Below are positions 7,782 to 20,210 of a stretch of 64,000 bases of DNA, piece by piece; position 1 is the stretch's first letter, and each line of letters opens with the position of its first letter. Under the pieces are notes generated by a model that made no database searches, was not told the origin of the DNA, and worked only from the letters and a program-made list of their open reading frames with translations. The position numbers and the translations under genes are program-made. Source of the DNA: Pseudomonas oryzicola (GTDB taxonomy: Bacteria > Pseudomonadota > Gammaproteobacteria > Pseudomonadales > Pseudomonadaceae); NCBI RefSeq assembly GCF_014269185.2, contig NZ_JABWRZ020000002.1, forward strand, positions 779,863-843,862, in the 5' to 3' direction.

Positions 7782-7877
7782 TGGCGGAAGGCAGCGGGAG
7801 TCGAACCTGCCCGGGAACGGCTGCCGTCCCCAACCGGGTTTGAAGCCCGGCCGCGCCACCGGGCGCGATTGCCTTCC
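7782..7877 (-). tRNA. selC: tRNA-Sec (anticodon TCA)
   Basis: The minus strand folds into a long tRNA of 96 bases with a GGAAGGC/GCCTTCC acceptor stem, an encoded GCCA end, an anticodon loop CTTCAAA (anticodon TCA, reads UGA) in a CCGGG/CCCGG stem, an extended variable arm and a TTCGACTCC T-loop. These are features of bacterial tRNA-Sec. It begins 6 bases after the selB stop codon, so it is probably cotranscribed with selAB and processed out. Confidence 0.96.
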
Positions 7878-7883
7878 TTGAAC

Positions 7884-11236
<3,353 letters not shown>

Positions 11237-11268
11237 CTACCTTGGACTATTCCGTTGTCTGTACTGGC

Positions 11269-11356
11269 CTCTTCGCGGGTAAACCCGCTCCCACAAGGCC
11301 CGCGCAGTTTTTGAGGCTTGCGCGGTACCTGTGGGAGCGGGTTTACCCGCGAAGAA
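11269..11356. repeat. REP pair (BIME-like) between selA and fdhE
   Basis: CTTCGCGGGTAAACCCGCTC begins at 11271, and its near-perfect inverse GAGCGGGTTTACCCGCGAAG ends at 11354, about 30 bases apart. Both are flanked by the TGTGGG/CCCACA edge seen in P. putida REP elements. The pair could form one long hairpin in the fdn-sel transcript. Confidence 0.9.
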
Positions 11357-11390
11357 GGCGACTCGGTCTTACAGTGTAGACACTCACCCA

Positions 11391-12311
11391 CTACCCGGGC
11401 GCGAGCATCAGGTTCGGTGCCAACCGATGGAAGCCCTCCTCGTCCAGGCGCATATCCAGCGCCAGGCTGGCCAGGTCGTCGGCCAGGGGCTCGGCGGCCG
11501 CGTCGTTTTCCAGGTAGTTGTGCTTCAGGTAGCTTTTGCACGCGGGGCAGCACTCGGCCCGCAACGGCGCCTTGCCCGGGGCATGGCGATCGTCGTCGAG
11601 GCTGGTGTAGCGCAAGTCCTTGCTCGACTCGCAATACACGCACTTGACCCGCACCACATGCCATTCACAGGCACACAGCGAACAGGCCAGGTAGCGCAGG
11701 CCATTGTGCTTGCCACGGTTGCGCACCACCCCGGCCATTGCTGGTGAACCACAGGCCGGGCACTGCGCCAGGCTGCCGGCAGGCTTGAGTTCGGGCGCGG
11801 GCAGTGCCAGCAGCCAGCTGCCCCAGGCCGCCTGCAACGCGGCGCCGAGAAATGGCACCAACGCCGCAGGCACGGCATCGTACTGGCCGGCAAGCAAGGC
11901 GATACCCCAGCCCTTGCGTTGATCGTCGCCACTGCTGCGCAGGGCTTGCAGCGCCTCCCCCAACGGACCGCTGGTGTCCGCGTCAAAGTGGCCAAGCAAG
12001 GCCTGCAACCAGGCCAGCCACGGACCTTCGCGCACCAGGCTGTCAGCCGCCAGCGGCGGCAACCCATGACTGATGCACAGGCGCTGACGCTGCTCGGCCA
12101 CCGGCATATCGCCGGGTGGGTTATCCACAAGCTGCTGCTGAATGCGGCACAACCGGGCCGCCAGCTTCAGGTAATCGCCAAGGGCATTGCCCTCGGCCAG
12201 CTGTTCCAGGCGCGCGGCGCGCAGCTCGAACAGGTTGCCAGGGGGCAGATGCAGAAACGGCGGCATCACCGCCGACGCTTCGATCTGCCCGGGTTCGAGT
12301 ATCGTGCTCAA
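11391..12311 (-). CDS. fdhE: Formate dehydrogenase accessory protein FdhE
   Basis: A 306-residue cytoplasmic protein needed for maturation of membrane-bound formate dehydrogenases. It has four cysteine pairs of the FdhE type: CPACGSPAM, LACSLCACEW, VKCVYCES and CCPACKSYL, probably binding iron or zinc. The start is TTG at 12311 (LSTILEPGQIEAS), with GAAGGA upstream; the next in-frame ATG lies after residue 12 and would remove conserved sequence. It lies 4 bases downstream of the fdnI stop, so it belongs to the fdn operon. Confidence 0.92.
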   Translation of the reverse strand: MSTILEPGQIEASAVMPPFLHLPPGNLFELRAARLEQLAEGNALGDYLKLAARLCRIQQQLVDNPPGDMPVAEQRQRLCISHGLPPLAADSLVREGPWLAWLQALLGHFDADTSGPLGEALQALRSSGDDQRKGWGIALLAGQYDAVPAALVPFLGAALQAAWGSWLLALPAPELKPAGSLAQCPACGSPAMAGVVRNRGKHNGLRYLACSLCACEWHVVRVKCVYCESSKDLRYTSLDDDRHAPGKAPLRAECCPACKSYLKHNYLENDAAAEPLADDLASLALDMRLDEEGFHRLAPNLMLAPG

Positions 12312-12315
12312 GCGC

Positions 12316-12972
12316 TCATCCTTCTTTCCGTCCGTGACTGCCCGGGGTCTTGTCGCCGGTCACTTCGCGGTACCACAACTCATGGTGCTTGCGCGCCCAG
12401 GCGCGGCTGACCCAGCCATGCAGCATGGCGCCGACCGAGCCCTTGATCCAGATGCCGGCGTAGATGTGCACGATGATACTGAGGATCAGCACGAACGCCG
12501 CCAGGGCATGGAGCAAGGTGGCCAGGCGAATGGCGCCTATGTCGAAGTACTGGCTGAACCAGGCACGCCAGATCACCACGCCGCTGAGCAACAGGATCAG
12601 CATGCACACCAGCAGGGTCCAGAACAGCAGTTTCTGGCCGGCGTTGTATTTGCCGATCGGCGGTACGCCGTCCTCCTTGTTCAGCATGACCCGATCGATA
12701 CGACGCAGCCATAGGCGATCGTTGGCGGTGATGAAGTTCGCGCGCCAGAAGCGCAGCACCAGGCCGAGGAAGAACACGAACATGGCCATGCCCAGGAACG
12801 GGTGTAGGATACGCGTCCATGGCCCGCCGCCGAACAAATGGCTGAGCCAGAACAGCGCTGGATGGAACAGCGCCAGCCCGGACAGCCCGGCGAGGACGAA
12901 CAGGATCGCGACGACCCAGTGGTTGCTGCGTTCGTTGGCGTTGTAGCGCAGGATGGGTTTGTTGTCGTTCAT
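12316..12972 (-). CDS. fdnI: Formate dehydrogenase gamma subunit (cytochrome b556)
   Basis: A 218-residue inner-membrane protein with four hydrophobic helices, at about residues 17-40, 53-75, 113-133 and 150-172. Histidines fit two b-type hemes: RSNHW near residue 15, HPFLGMA near 57 and LLHALAAF near 153. It passes electrons from FdnH to quinone. Its ATG overlaps the fdnH stop (ATGA). The length matches E. coli FdnI (217). Confidence 0.93.
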   Translation of the reverse strand: MNDNKPILRYNANERSNHWVVAILFVLAGLSGLALFHPALFWLSHLFGGGPWTRILHPFLGMAMFVFFLGLVLRFWRANFITANDRLWLRRIDRVMLNKEDGVPPIGKYNAGQKLLFWTLLVCMLILLLSGVVIWRAWFSQYFDIGAIRLATLLHALAAFVLILSIIVHIYAGIWIKGSVGAMLHGWVSRAWARKHHELWYREVTGDKTPGSHGRKEG

Positions 12973-13919
12973 GGTCGCTGCTCCTCCTGGCCACCGGGCC
13001 TGGTCGGGTCATAGACATGCACCGACGGGTCCACCTGATGCACGCTTTCGTCGGGCGGTGCCGGGTGCTCGTCCTCCTCCACGCGCTGTGGCCCGACCCG
13101 CACATAGTGGAAGAACCCGGCCAGCACCGCCGCGCCCATGGCCAACAGCGCCAGCGGCTTGGTAATGCCCTTCCACAACCCTACCAGCGGGCTGATCACC
13201 GGCTGGTCCGGCAGGCCGGCGTACAGCTTCGGCGTGTCGGCATGGTGCAGCACATACATCACATGGGTACCGCCGACGCCGTCCGGGTCATACAACCCGG
13301 CCTTGTCGTAGCCCCGCGACTGCAGGTCGACGATGCGCTCGGCGGCATGCACCTTCATCTCGTCCTTGCTGCCGAACACGATCGCCCCGGTCGGGCAGGT
13401 TTTCACACAGGCCGGTTCCAGGCCCACGGTCACCCGGTCGGAACACAGGGTGCACTTGTACGCCTTGTGGTCCTTCTGCGAGATCCGCGGGATGTTGAAC
13501 GGGCAGCCAGTGATGCAGTAACCGCAGCCGATGCAGTGGTCCTGGTTGAAATCGACGATGCCGTTGGCGTGCTTGATGATCGCGCCCGGGCTCGGGCAGG
13601 CCTTCAGGCACCCTGGCTCGGCGCAATGCATGCAGCCGTCCTTGCGGATCAGCCACTCCAGGTTGCCGTCGTCGCGCTCGTGCTCGGTGAAACGCATCAG
13701 GGTCCAGGTCTCGGCGGTGAGGTCCTGGGGGTTGTCGTAGGTGCCGTGGTTGTGGCCGACCTCGTCACGCAGTTCGTTCCACTCCGAACACGCCACCTGG
13801 CAGGCCTTGCAGCCGATGCACTTGGTGGTGTCGATCAGCTTGGCGACTTCCTGCTGCTGGCGTACCGAAGGCGGTACGGTGGTGGTGGCCGAGCGGGCGA
13901 TGATGTCTTGGCTGGCCAT
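12969..13919 (-). CDS. fdnH: Formate dehydrogenase beta subunit (iron-sulfur)
   Basis: A 316-residue protein with four [4Fe-4S] cysteine clusters: [35 protein letters not shown] and [20 protein letters not shown]. One hydrophobic helix near residues 250-275 ([18 protein letters not shown]) anchors it in the membrane. It carries electrons from the molybdenum subunit FdnG to cytochrome FdnI. The ATG overlaps the fdnG stop by one base, and the stop overlaps fdnI. Confidence 0.95.
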   Translation of the reverse strand: MASQDIIARSATTTVPPSVRQQQEVAKLIDTTKCIGCKACQVACSEWNELRDEVGHNHGTYDNPQDLTAETWTLMRFTEHERDDGNLEWLIRKDGCMHCAEPGCLKACPSPGAIIKHANGIVDFNQDHCIGCGYCITGCPFNIPRISQKDHKAYKCTLCSDRVTVGLEPACVKTCPTGAIVFGSKDEMKVHAAERIVDLQSRGYDKAGLYDPDGVGGTHVMYVLHHADTPKLYAGLPDQPVISPLVGLWKGITKPLALLAMGAAVLAGFFHYVRVGPQRVEEDEHPAPPDESVHQVDPSVHVYDPTRPGGQEEQRP

Positions 13920-16900
13920 CAGAGTTTCTCCACTTTGACGAGGAACGACTTGGACTCCGGCGTCTGCGTGTTGCCGTCACCGAGGAACGGCACCAGGGTG
14001 TTGGTCAGGTAGCCGTGCCGGGTGGTACCGGTGAAGCCCCAGTGCAACGGGATGCCGATCTGGTGCACGGTCTGGTTGTTGACCTTGAGCGGGCGAATCC
14101 GCTTGGTCACCACCGCCACCGCCTCGATATGCCCGCGCTTGCTCGACACCCGCACCCGGTCGCCGGCCTTGATGCCCTTCTCGTTGGCCAGCACCTCGCC
14201 AATCTCGACGAACTGCTCGGGCTGGGCGATGGCGTTGAGCCGGCAATGCTTGCTCCAGAAGTGGAAGTGCTCGGTCAGCCGGTAGGTGGTCGCCGCGTAC
14301 GGGAACTCCTCGTGCTTGCCGAGGGTGTCCCACACCGAATCGAAGATACGCCCGGCCGGGTTGCTGGTGGCCTTCTTGTTCTGCGGATGCAGCGGGTTGA
14401 TACCGATCGGCGTCTCGAACGGCTCGTAGTGCTCGGGGAACGGCCCCTCGGCCATCTTGTCGATGGCGAAGAACCGCGCCACGCCCTCGGGGTTCATGAT
14501 GAACGGGTTCATGCCGGCCTCGGGCGGCGAGTCGACCTTGAAGTCGGGCACGTCGGTACCGGTCCAGGCCTTGCCGTTCCACCATACCAGGCGCTTCTTC
14601 TCGGCGTCCCACGGCTTGCCTTGCGGGTCGCTGGAGGCACGGTTGTAGAGGATGCGGCGGTTGGCTGGCCAGGCCCAGGCCCAGTTCTGCACCTGGTGCA
14701 TGCCGTACGGGTCGCTATTGTCGCGGCGAGCCATCTGGTTGCCCTGCTCGGTCCAGCAGCCGGCGAAGATCCAGCAGCCGGACGCGGTGCTGCCGTCGTC
14801 CTTCAACTGGCCGAAACCGGCCAGCTGCTGGCCGGCCTTGATCACTGCGCCGGTCGGGTCGGTGACGTCGGTCACTGCCCAGCCGTTCATTTCCCTGGCC
14901 AATTCCTCCGGGGATGGCTCTGCGGGGATCTTGTATGGCCAGCTGATGTTCATCAGCGCGTCCGGGTAGGCGCCGCCCTCGGCCTGGTAGCGTTGGCGCA
15001 GGCGCAGGAACAGCTCGCTCATGATCTGCACGTCGGTGCGGGTCTCGCCTGGGCCGTCGGCGCCCTTCCAGTGCCACTGCAGCCAGCGGCTGCTGTTGAC
15101 CAGCGAACCGTCTTCCTCGGCGAAGCAGGTGGTGGGCAGGCGGATCACTTCGGTCTGGATATTGGCCGTGTCGACGTCGTTGAACGGCCCGGCATTGCGC
15201 CAGAACTCCGAAGTCTCGGTGGCCAGCGGGTCCATGATCACCAGCCACTTGAGCTTGCCCAGGGCCGCGGTGACACGGTTCTTGTCCGGCAGCGCGGCAA
15301 TCGGGTTGAAGCCCTGGCACATGTAGCCGTTGACCTTGCCCTGGCCCATCATCTCGAACATGCGCAGCACGTCGTAGGCTGGCACGTCGAGCTTGGGCAG
15401 CCAGTCGTAGCCCCAGTTGTTTTCTGCCGTGGCGTTGGCGCCGTACCAGGCCTTCATCAGGCTGACGTGGAACTTGCCGTAGTTCTGCCAGTACGACAGC
15501 TGGCCCGGGCGCAGTGGCTTGGAGGCGCGCTTGTCGATGTAGGCGGCGTAGTCCTGTTCGGCATCGCCGGGCAGGGTCAGGTAACCCGGCAGCGAGTTGG
15601 ACAGCAGGCCGAGGTCGGTCAGGCCTTGGATGTTGGAGTGGCCGCGCAAGGCGTTGACCCCACCACCCGGCATGCCGACGTTGCCCAGCAGCAACTGGAC
15701 CATCGCCGCGCTGCGAATGATCTGCGCGCCGATCGAGTGCTGCGTCCAACCGAGTGCGTAGAGGATCGTCATGGTCTTGCCCGGTACCGAGCAGGTGGCG
15801 ATCTCTTCCCAGATCTTCAGCATGGCGTCCTGCGGCATGCCACAGGTCATGCTGGCCAGTTCCGGGGTGTAGCGGCTGTAGTGCTGCTTCATCAGCTGGA
15901 ACACGCAACGCGGGTGCTGCAAGGTCGGATCGACCTTGGCAAAACCGTCCTCACCCAGCTCGTAGCCCCAGCCGGACTTGTCGGCATACACGCGCTTGGC
16001 TTCGTCATAGCCGCTGAACAGCCCGTCCTCGAAACCATAGGTCTCTTTGACGATGAACGACACGTCGGTGTAGTTGCGCACGTATTCGTGCTGGATCTTG
16101 TCGTTGCTCAGCAGGTAGTTGATCAGCCCGCCCATGAACGCGATGTCGGTGCCGGTGCGGATTGGCGCGTAGTAGTCCGCCACCGAAGCGGTACGGGTAA
16201 ACCGCGGGTCGACCACGATCAGCCGCGCCTTGTTGTGCGCCTTGGCCTCGGTCACCCACTTGAAGCCGCACGGGTGCGCTTCTGCTGCGTTGCCACCCAT
16301 CACCAGGACCAGATTCGCGTTGGCGATATCGGACCAGTGGTTGGTCATGGCGCCACGGCCGTACGTCGGGGCAAGACTTGCCACCGTCGGGCCATGTCAG
16401 ACACGTGCCTGGTTATCGAACCCCAGCATGCCTGTTGCGCGGATGACCTTGTGGGTCAGGTAGCCCGCCTCGCTGGAGGCGGCGGAAGCCGCGAGAAAAC
16501 CGGTGGTGAGCCAGCGGTTTACCGTTTGCCCCTGGGCGTTCTTCTCGATGAAGTTGGCATCGCGGTCCTGCTTCATCAGCTCGGCGACGCGGTCGAGCGC
16601 CTCGTCCCAGCTGACCCGCACCCACTCCTTGCTGCCCGGCTTGCGTACCTCGGGGTACTGCAGGCGGCTCGGGCTGTGGATGAAGTCCAGCAGGCCGGCG
16701 CCTTTCGGGCAGAGGGTGCCGCGATTGACCGGATGGTCGGCGTCACCTTCGATATGGATGATGTTCTGTTTGACGTTCTTGCCCGCATCACCCTGGCTGT
16801 ACATGATCAGGCCACAGCCGACCGAGCAGTAGGGGCAGGTGTTGCGGGTTTCTTTGGTATGCGCCAGCTTGAAGTGACGCACCTGCTCGGCGAATGCCGG

Positions 16901-16987
16901 TGTCGGGGCCATGCCCAACGCCGCAAGGCTCGAGCCTCCAAGGCCGACGGCGGCGACCTTGAAGAATTGCCGACGGTTCAGGTCCAT
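13919..16987 (-). CDS. fdnG: Formate dehydrogenase alpha subunit, selenocysteine-containing
   Basis: A 1022-residue molybdopterin enzyme that oxidises formate on the periplasmic side. A TAT signal is present ([15 protein letters not shown], residues 4-18). Cys51, Cys54, Cys58 and Cys93 ([14 protein letters not shown]) bind a [4Fe-4S] cluster. Codon 197 is an in-frame TGA at 16397-16399 in the context [20 protein letters not shown], which matches E. coli FdnG (Sec196), and reading resumes in the same frame to 13919. A gene caller that stops at UGA will split it in two. A SECIS-like hairpin lies just after the UGA. AGGAG lies 7 bases before the ATG at 16987. It is the first gene of fdnGHI-fdhE-selAB-selC. 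Confidence 0.97.
16366..16399 (-). promoter_or_regulatory. Sec UGA codon and SECIS hairpin of fdnG
   Basis: The UGA is at 16399-16397. After 14 bases the mRNA can form GGCA-AGUCU-UGCC (16382-16370), a small apical stem-loop with the GUCU-type loop that SelB binds. Position and loop match bacterial SECIS elements of the fdnG type. Confidence 0.85.
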
Positions 16988-17059
16988 CGTGCACTCCTGA
17001 TCAGGTGGTGGACGCACGGAACTTGGCCGGCGCCTCTTGGTAGTCACGGTGACGGCCAA

Positions 17060-17073
17060 TTGATGGCTGCCAA
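17060..17073 (-). promoter_or_regulatory. Weak Anr/FNR-like site upstream of fdnG
   Basis: On the minus strand TTGGC-AGCC-ATCAA lies about 80 bases before the fdnG start. One half-site is perfect and the other has two mismatches to TTGAT-N4-ATCAA. No clear -10 box is seen at the matching distance. Confidence 0.3.
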
Positions 17074-17168
17074 CAGGTAAGACTAGCCAAGAATCGCGAA
17101 GCTGCGATGACCTGGGTCAGCTACAGCCTTGGTTGCTGACCTTGCCTATGCCATCCACCACTGGCCAA

Positions 17169-17930
17169 TCAGCAACGCGGCAGGTTGCGTACCACATTCA
17201 GCGCCGCGCTGCTCTGCGCCACGGGCATGATCTCGACGCTATTGATATTCACATGCCCCGGCTGCTCGGCAATCCAGGCCACCGTGGCGGCAATGTCTTC
17301 GGGCAGAATGGCCTGTACGTCACGGTACAGGGCCTGCACGGCCTCCAGGTCGCCATTGAGGCGCACCACCGAGAAATCGGTGCCCGAGCACAGCCCCGGC
17401 TCGATGTTGCTCACCCGCACCCGAGTACCGGCCAGGTCGGCGCGCAGGTTGAGGCTGAACTGCCGGACGAAGGCCTTGCTGGCACCATAGACGTTACCGC
17501 CCGGGTAGGGGTAGGTGCCGGCAATGGAGCCGATGTTGATGATCATGCCACTGTCGGCTTCGACCATCTGTGGCAGGATCTTGTGCGTGACCATGGCCAG
17601 GCCGGTGATGTTGGTGTCGATCATGCGCTGCCAGTTTTCCGCACTGCTGGCCTGGGCACGATCTACGCCCAGCGCCAGCCCGGCGTTGTTGACCAGCAGG
17701 TCGATGTGCAGCGATGCGTCCTGGATCTGCGCCATCGCGGCCGCGATCGACGCAGGGTCGGTGACGTCCAGCGCCAGCGGGATGAAATTGACCCCCAGCT
17801 CGGCTTCCAGCGACTGCAGCTTGTCCATGCGCCGGGCACCGCCGATCACCCGATAGCCCTTGCCGACCAGGGTGCGACAGATGGCACGGCCAAAGCCTGC
17901 GGAAGCGCCGGTTACAAATGCGGTTTTCAT
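17169..17930 (-). CDS. Short-chain dehydrogenase (YdfG-like)
   Basis: A 253-residue classical SDR with the cofactor loop TGASAGFGRAI (7-17), basic residues GARRMDK after beta-2 that favour NADP, NNAG (81-84), and the catalytic set Ser135-Tyr148-Lys152 (YGASK). The pattern resembles E. coli YdfG, which oxidises 3-hydroxy acids such as L-allo-threonine and 3-hydroxyisobutyrate. It is the last gene of a leftward operon after a TSUP permease (23-base gap) and a 2-oxoglutarate oxygenase. It may therefore oxidise the hydroxyl group that the oxygenase installs; this is inference. Confidence 0.88.
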   Translation of the reverse strand: MKTAFVTGASAGFGRAICRTLVGKGYRVIGGARRMDKLQSLEAELGVNFIPLALDVTDPASIAAAMAQIQDASLHIDLLVNNAGLALGVDRAQASSAENWQRMIDTNITGLAMVTHKILPQMVEADSGMIINIGSIAGTYPYPGGNVYGASKAFVRQFSLNLRADLAGTRVRVSNIEPGLCSGTDFSVVRLNGDLEAVQALYRDVQAILPEDIAATVAWIAEQPGHVNINSVEIMPVAQSSAALNVVRNLPRC

Positions 17931-17953
17931 CAGTTGTCTCCTATGGGATGGGG

Positions 17954-18739
17954 TCAGGCCAGGTACTTCACGCCGAGGCTGGTGAACAGGCAGAGCATCG
18001 AGAACACCAGCGCCTTGCGCACCACCTCGTTACCCTTGCGCAGGGCCAGTGCACTGCCCAGGTGGTTACCCAGGATGTTGCAGGCCACCAGCGGCAGCGC
18101 CAGCAGGTATACGACCTTGCCGGCCATGACAAAGGCCACCAGCGCACCGATGTTGGACGCGAAGTTGAAGGTCTTGGAGTTGGCCGAGCTGGAGACCAGG
18201 TCCATGCGCAGCAGATAGTGGAAGGCGATGATGAACATGCTGCCGGTACCAGGGCCGAAGAAGCCGTCATAGAAACCGATGGCCAGGCAGGTCAGCGGGA
18301 CCACGGTAAACAGCATGCGCGACGACAGCTCGCGTTCCTCGACCGGGCGATCCTTCGGCGTGAGGAAGATGAGGATGCCGAAGGGGATAAGCGCCAGGAT
18401 GATCTTGCCTACGGTCTCCTGGGAAATCGACACGATCAGGTGCGCCCCCAGGTAGGCTCCGAGCAACGAGAACGGCACGCCGACCAAGGCCACCTGCCAG
18501 ACCATCCTGCTGTTGGCCAGGAAGTTGCGGATAGCAGCCAGTGTGCCTAGGGTACTCACCAGTTTTTCCTGGCCAAGGGCCACTTGCGGCGGCATGCCGA
18601 CCAGCAGGAAGCCCGGCACCAGGAACAACCCGCCGCCCCCGGCGATGCTGTCGACGAAGCCGGCGATGAAGGCAATCGCGCCCAGCATGAGGATGGCGAG
18701 TAACCAGTGTTCCGCCCAGAAAGCGCCTAACAGTTCCAT
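17954..18739 (-). CDS. TSUP family transporter (TauE/SafE-like)
   Basis: A 261-residue inner-membrane protein with about eight hydrophobic helices in two related halves. It has the family pattern GFVDSIAGGGGLFLVPGFLLVG near the N-terminus and IGFYDGFFGPGTGSMFIIAF in the second half. TSUP members move sulfite, sulfonates or organic acids; the substrate here is unknown. It sits between the oxygenase (32-base gap) and the SDR (23-base gap) genes, so it probably exports or imports a compound of the same pathway. Confidence 0.9.
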   Translation of the reverse strand: MELLGAFWAEHWLLAILMLGAIAFIAGFVDSIAGGGGLFLVPGFLLVGMPPQVALGQEKLVSTLGTLAAIRNFLANSRMVWQVALVGVPFSLLGAYLGAHLIVSISQETVGKIILALIPFGILIFLTPKDRPVEERELSSRMLFTVVPLTCLAIGFYDGFFGPGTGSMFIIAFHYLLRMDLVSSSANSKTFNFASNIGALVAFVMAGKVVYLLALPLVACNILGNHLGSALALRKGNEVVRKALVFSMLCLFTSLGVKYLA

Positions 18740-18771
18740 AACAATACTTCCATCGAGTCAGTGAAGGGGGA

Positions 18772-19815
18772 TCAGGAGAGAACTTCGTAGAGATGGTCGG
18801 CCCGGGCGAAATGCACGCGGCTCAGGTCGTTGACTGCGAACACGCGCAACAGCCAGCGGTCGGCGCCGTCGTTCTGCGGCTCGAAGCCATCGCGGGCGTG
18901 CAGCACGCGCTGGTTCTTGAACACCATGAAATCGCCTGGCAACAGCAGGTGCGGCTCATCGAAGCGGCGGCTTTCCAGCACGCTGCGCAGATTGCCCAAG
19001 GCTTGCTCGGCACGCAGGTTGAGACCGTGGGTGTTCTCGCTGTCGAAGCGGCACAACCATTCCCCTGCATGGCCACGCGCCAGGACCGGCAGCTCGGCCG
19101 TATGGCGACGGTTGCTGGCAAACGAGTCCGGACGTCGAATTTCGAACTGCGGCAGGCAAAGCTCACGCACCGTCGATGCCGGCAGCGCGGCGATCACCGC
19201 ATCGAGGTTGACCAGGGTGGTGCTGATGCGCGGGTCGCAGCGCATGCCGAAGAAGGACAGGTACTCCGGGCAGCAGGATGTTGCACCGAGAGGTTCGCTG
19301 GAGAGCGGCAGGTCCGGGTTGTCCACATGGTAGGAAAACCGCAGGCGCGAGCCATGGGAACTCTTGTGGCTGGACGAGCTGCGCGAAGGAATGACATGGC
19401 GAAACAGACGGCCGTCATTCTCTCCTTCGTAGACGACCGGGTGGATGCCCATCAGGCTCTGCATGGTCAGGCTGACCAGGCAGGCGATAGGTGTGCTACG
19501 CGGACTGAGCACCCCCGAATAGGGCGTGGGCGGAATATCACGGTCTCGTGGGCAGTTGCGCACGATCATGCTGGTGAGGTGCGGTGATTCGACGAAATTG
19601 CGGATCTGTTGGCAAAGCGCGCTGCCCAGCACGTCCTCGGCCTGGTCCTTGAGTTGCGGATAGAGTTCCTTGCTCGTCTCGAAATCGAGCGGAGTGTTGT
19701 TCAGCAGGGTTTGCCAGGCACTGGAGATGACCCAGGGCAGGCGGATCTCGAGGGAGGTCTGAGGCTCGGCCCCTTGTTGCAAGTGTGCGCTTTCCATTTC
19801 GAACTGGTATTCCAT
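18772..19815 (-). CDS. Fe(II)/2-oxoglutarate oxygenase, clavaminate synthase-like
   Basis: A 347-residue protein. An iron-binding facial triad is visible: His163-x-Asp165 in SYHVDNPDL and His306 in RVLHARDGF. Arg320/Arg324 (DRWLLRVF) fit 2-oxoglutarate binding. LLPGDFMVFKNQRVLHARDGF is typical of TauD/TfdA and clavaminate synthase-like enzymes. That group includes hydroxylases of free amino acids (the asparagine, arginine and lysine hydroxylase type), which is my best guess for the substrate class. The start is taken as MEYQFEMES at 19815; a second ATG lies at codon 7. It is the first gene of a three-gene operon and divergent from a MocR regulator. Confidence 0.78.
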   Translation of the reverse strand: MEYQFEMESAHLQQGAEPQTSLEIRLPWVISSAWQTLLNNTPLDFETSKELYPQLKDQAEDVLGSALCQQIRNFVESPHLTSMIVRNCPRDRDIPPTPYSGVLSPRSTPIACLVSLTMQSLMGIHPVVYEGENDGRLFRHVIPSRSSSSHKSSHGSRLRFSYHVDNPDLPLSSEPLGATSCCPEYLSFFGMRCDPRISTTLVNLDAVIAALPASTVRELCLPQFEIRRPDSFASNRRHTAELPVLARGHAGEWLCRFDSENTHGLNLRAEQALGNLRSVLESRRFDEPHLLLPGDFMVFKNQRVLHARDGFEPQNDGADRWLLRVFAVNDLSRVHFARADHLYEVLS

Positions 19816-19943
19816 TGAGCAGGCGCGAAGCCGTTCGGTGTCGTTCTAAGCCGGGCAGAAGCGGCTTCCGATGTTGTTTTGTTAAGCCGTTCACAGCGGT
19901 GCGATGCCAAAGCAGGCGAGCCATCATGGCGCCTGCAGATTGC

Positions 19944-20127
19944 ATCGACTCAATAATTGTAATTTCAAAAATAACGTCGATTCAATTTATTTCTTTCAGA
20001 ATCAAATGAACGATTGAATCGATTCAATCAAGCTATTGATTTCAAAAGATTTCTGTCTAGCCCTGTGACTGTCATGCAAAACGCCTGGCTGGCACTCGTC
20101 TTCTGCCAGCAGCGTAATCGATGCAAT
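19944..20127. repeat. Four ATCGAYTCAAT-like direct repeats (candidate MocR operator)
   Basis: Copies are ATCGACTCAAT 19944-19954, GTCGATTCAAT 19976-19986, ATCGATTCAAT 20018-20028 and ATCGATGCAAT 20117-20127. Start-to-start spacings of the first three are 32 and 42 bases, close to whole helical turns. The second copy overlaps the candidate -35 box of the oxygenase promoter. Confidence 0.6.
20012..20029. promoter_or_regulatory. Perfect 18-base palindrome GATTGAATCGATTCAATC
   Basis: GATTGAATC is followed directly by its reverse complement GATTCAATC, and the site contains the third repeat copy in both orientations. Such symmetry suits a dimeric DNA-binding protein, most likely the adjacent GntR/MocR regulator. 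Confidence 0.65.
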
Positions 20128-20210
20128 TTACCTGCACAAAAACAGAATTACTCCCATTGGAGCTTTCGTGCTAGGCTTCCGCGCTATCGCATTTTCTGGG
20201 TGCCATTTCT

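Larger units (their letters stand above)
19816..20210. promoter_or_regulatory. Divergent control region of the oxygenase operon and the mocR-type gene
   Basis: This 395-base gap is clearly AT-richer than its flanks and carries no credible gene. On the minus strand a candidate promoter, TTGAAT (19985-19980), 18 bases, TACAAT (19961-19956), would drive the oxygenase operon. Repeated ATCGAYTCAAT-like boxes lie over and around it. No convincing promoter for the rightward regulator gene was found. Confidence 0.6.

Noticed and set aside
14015..17080. A 1021-codon plus-strand frame opposite fdnG
   Set aside because: Composition-driven antisense of fdnG. The fdnG reading is backed by a TAT signal, cysteine cluster and Sec context.
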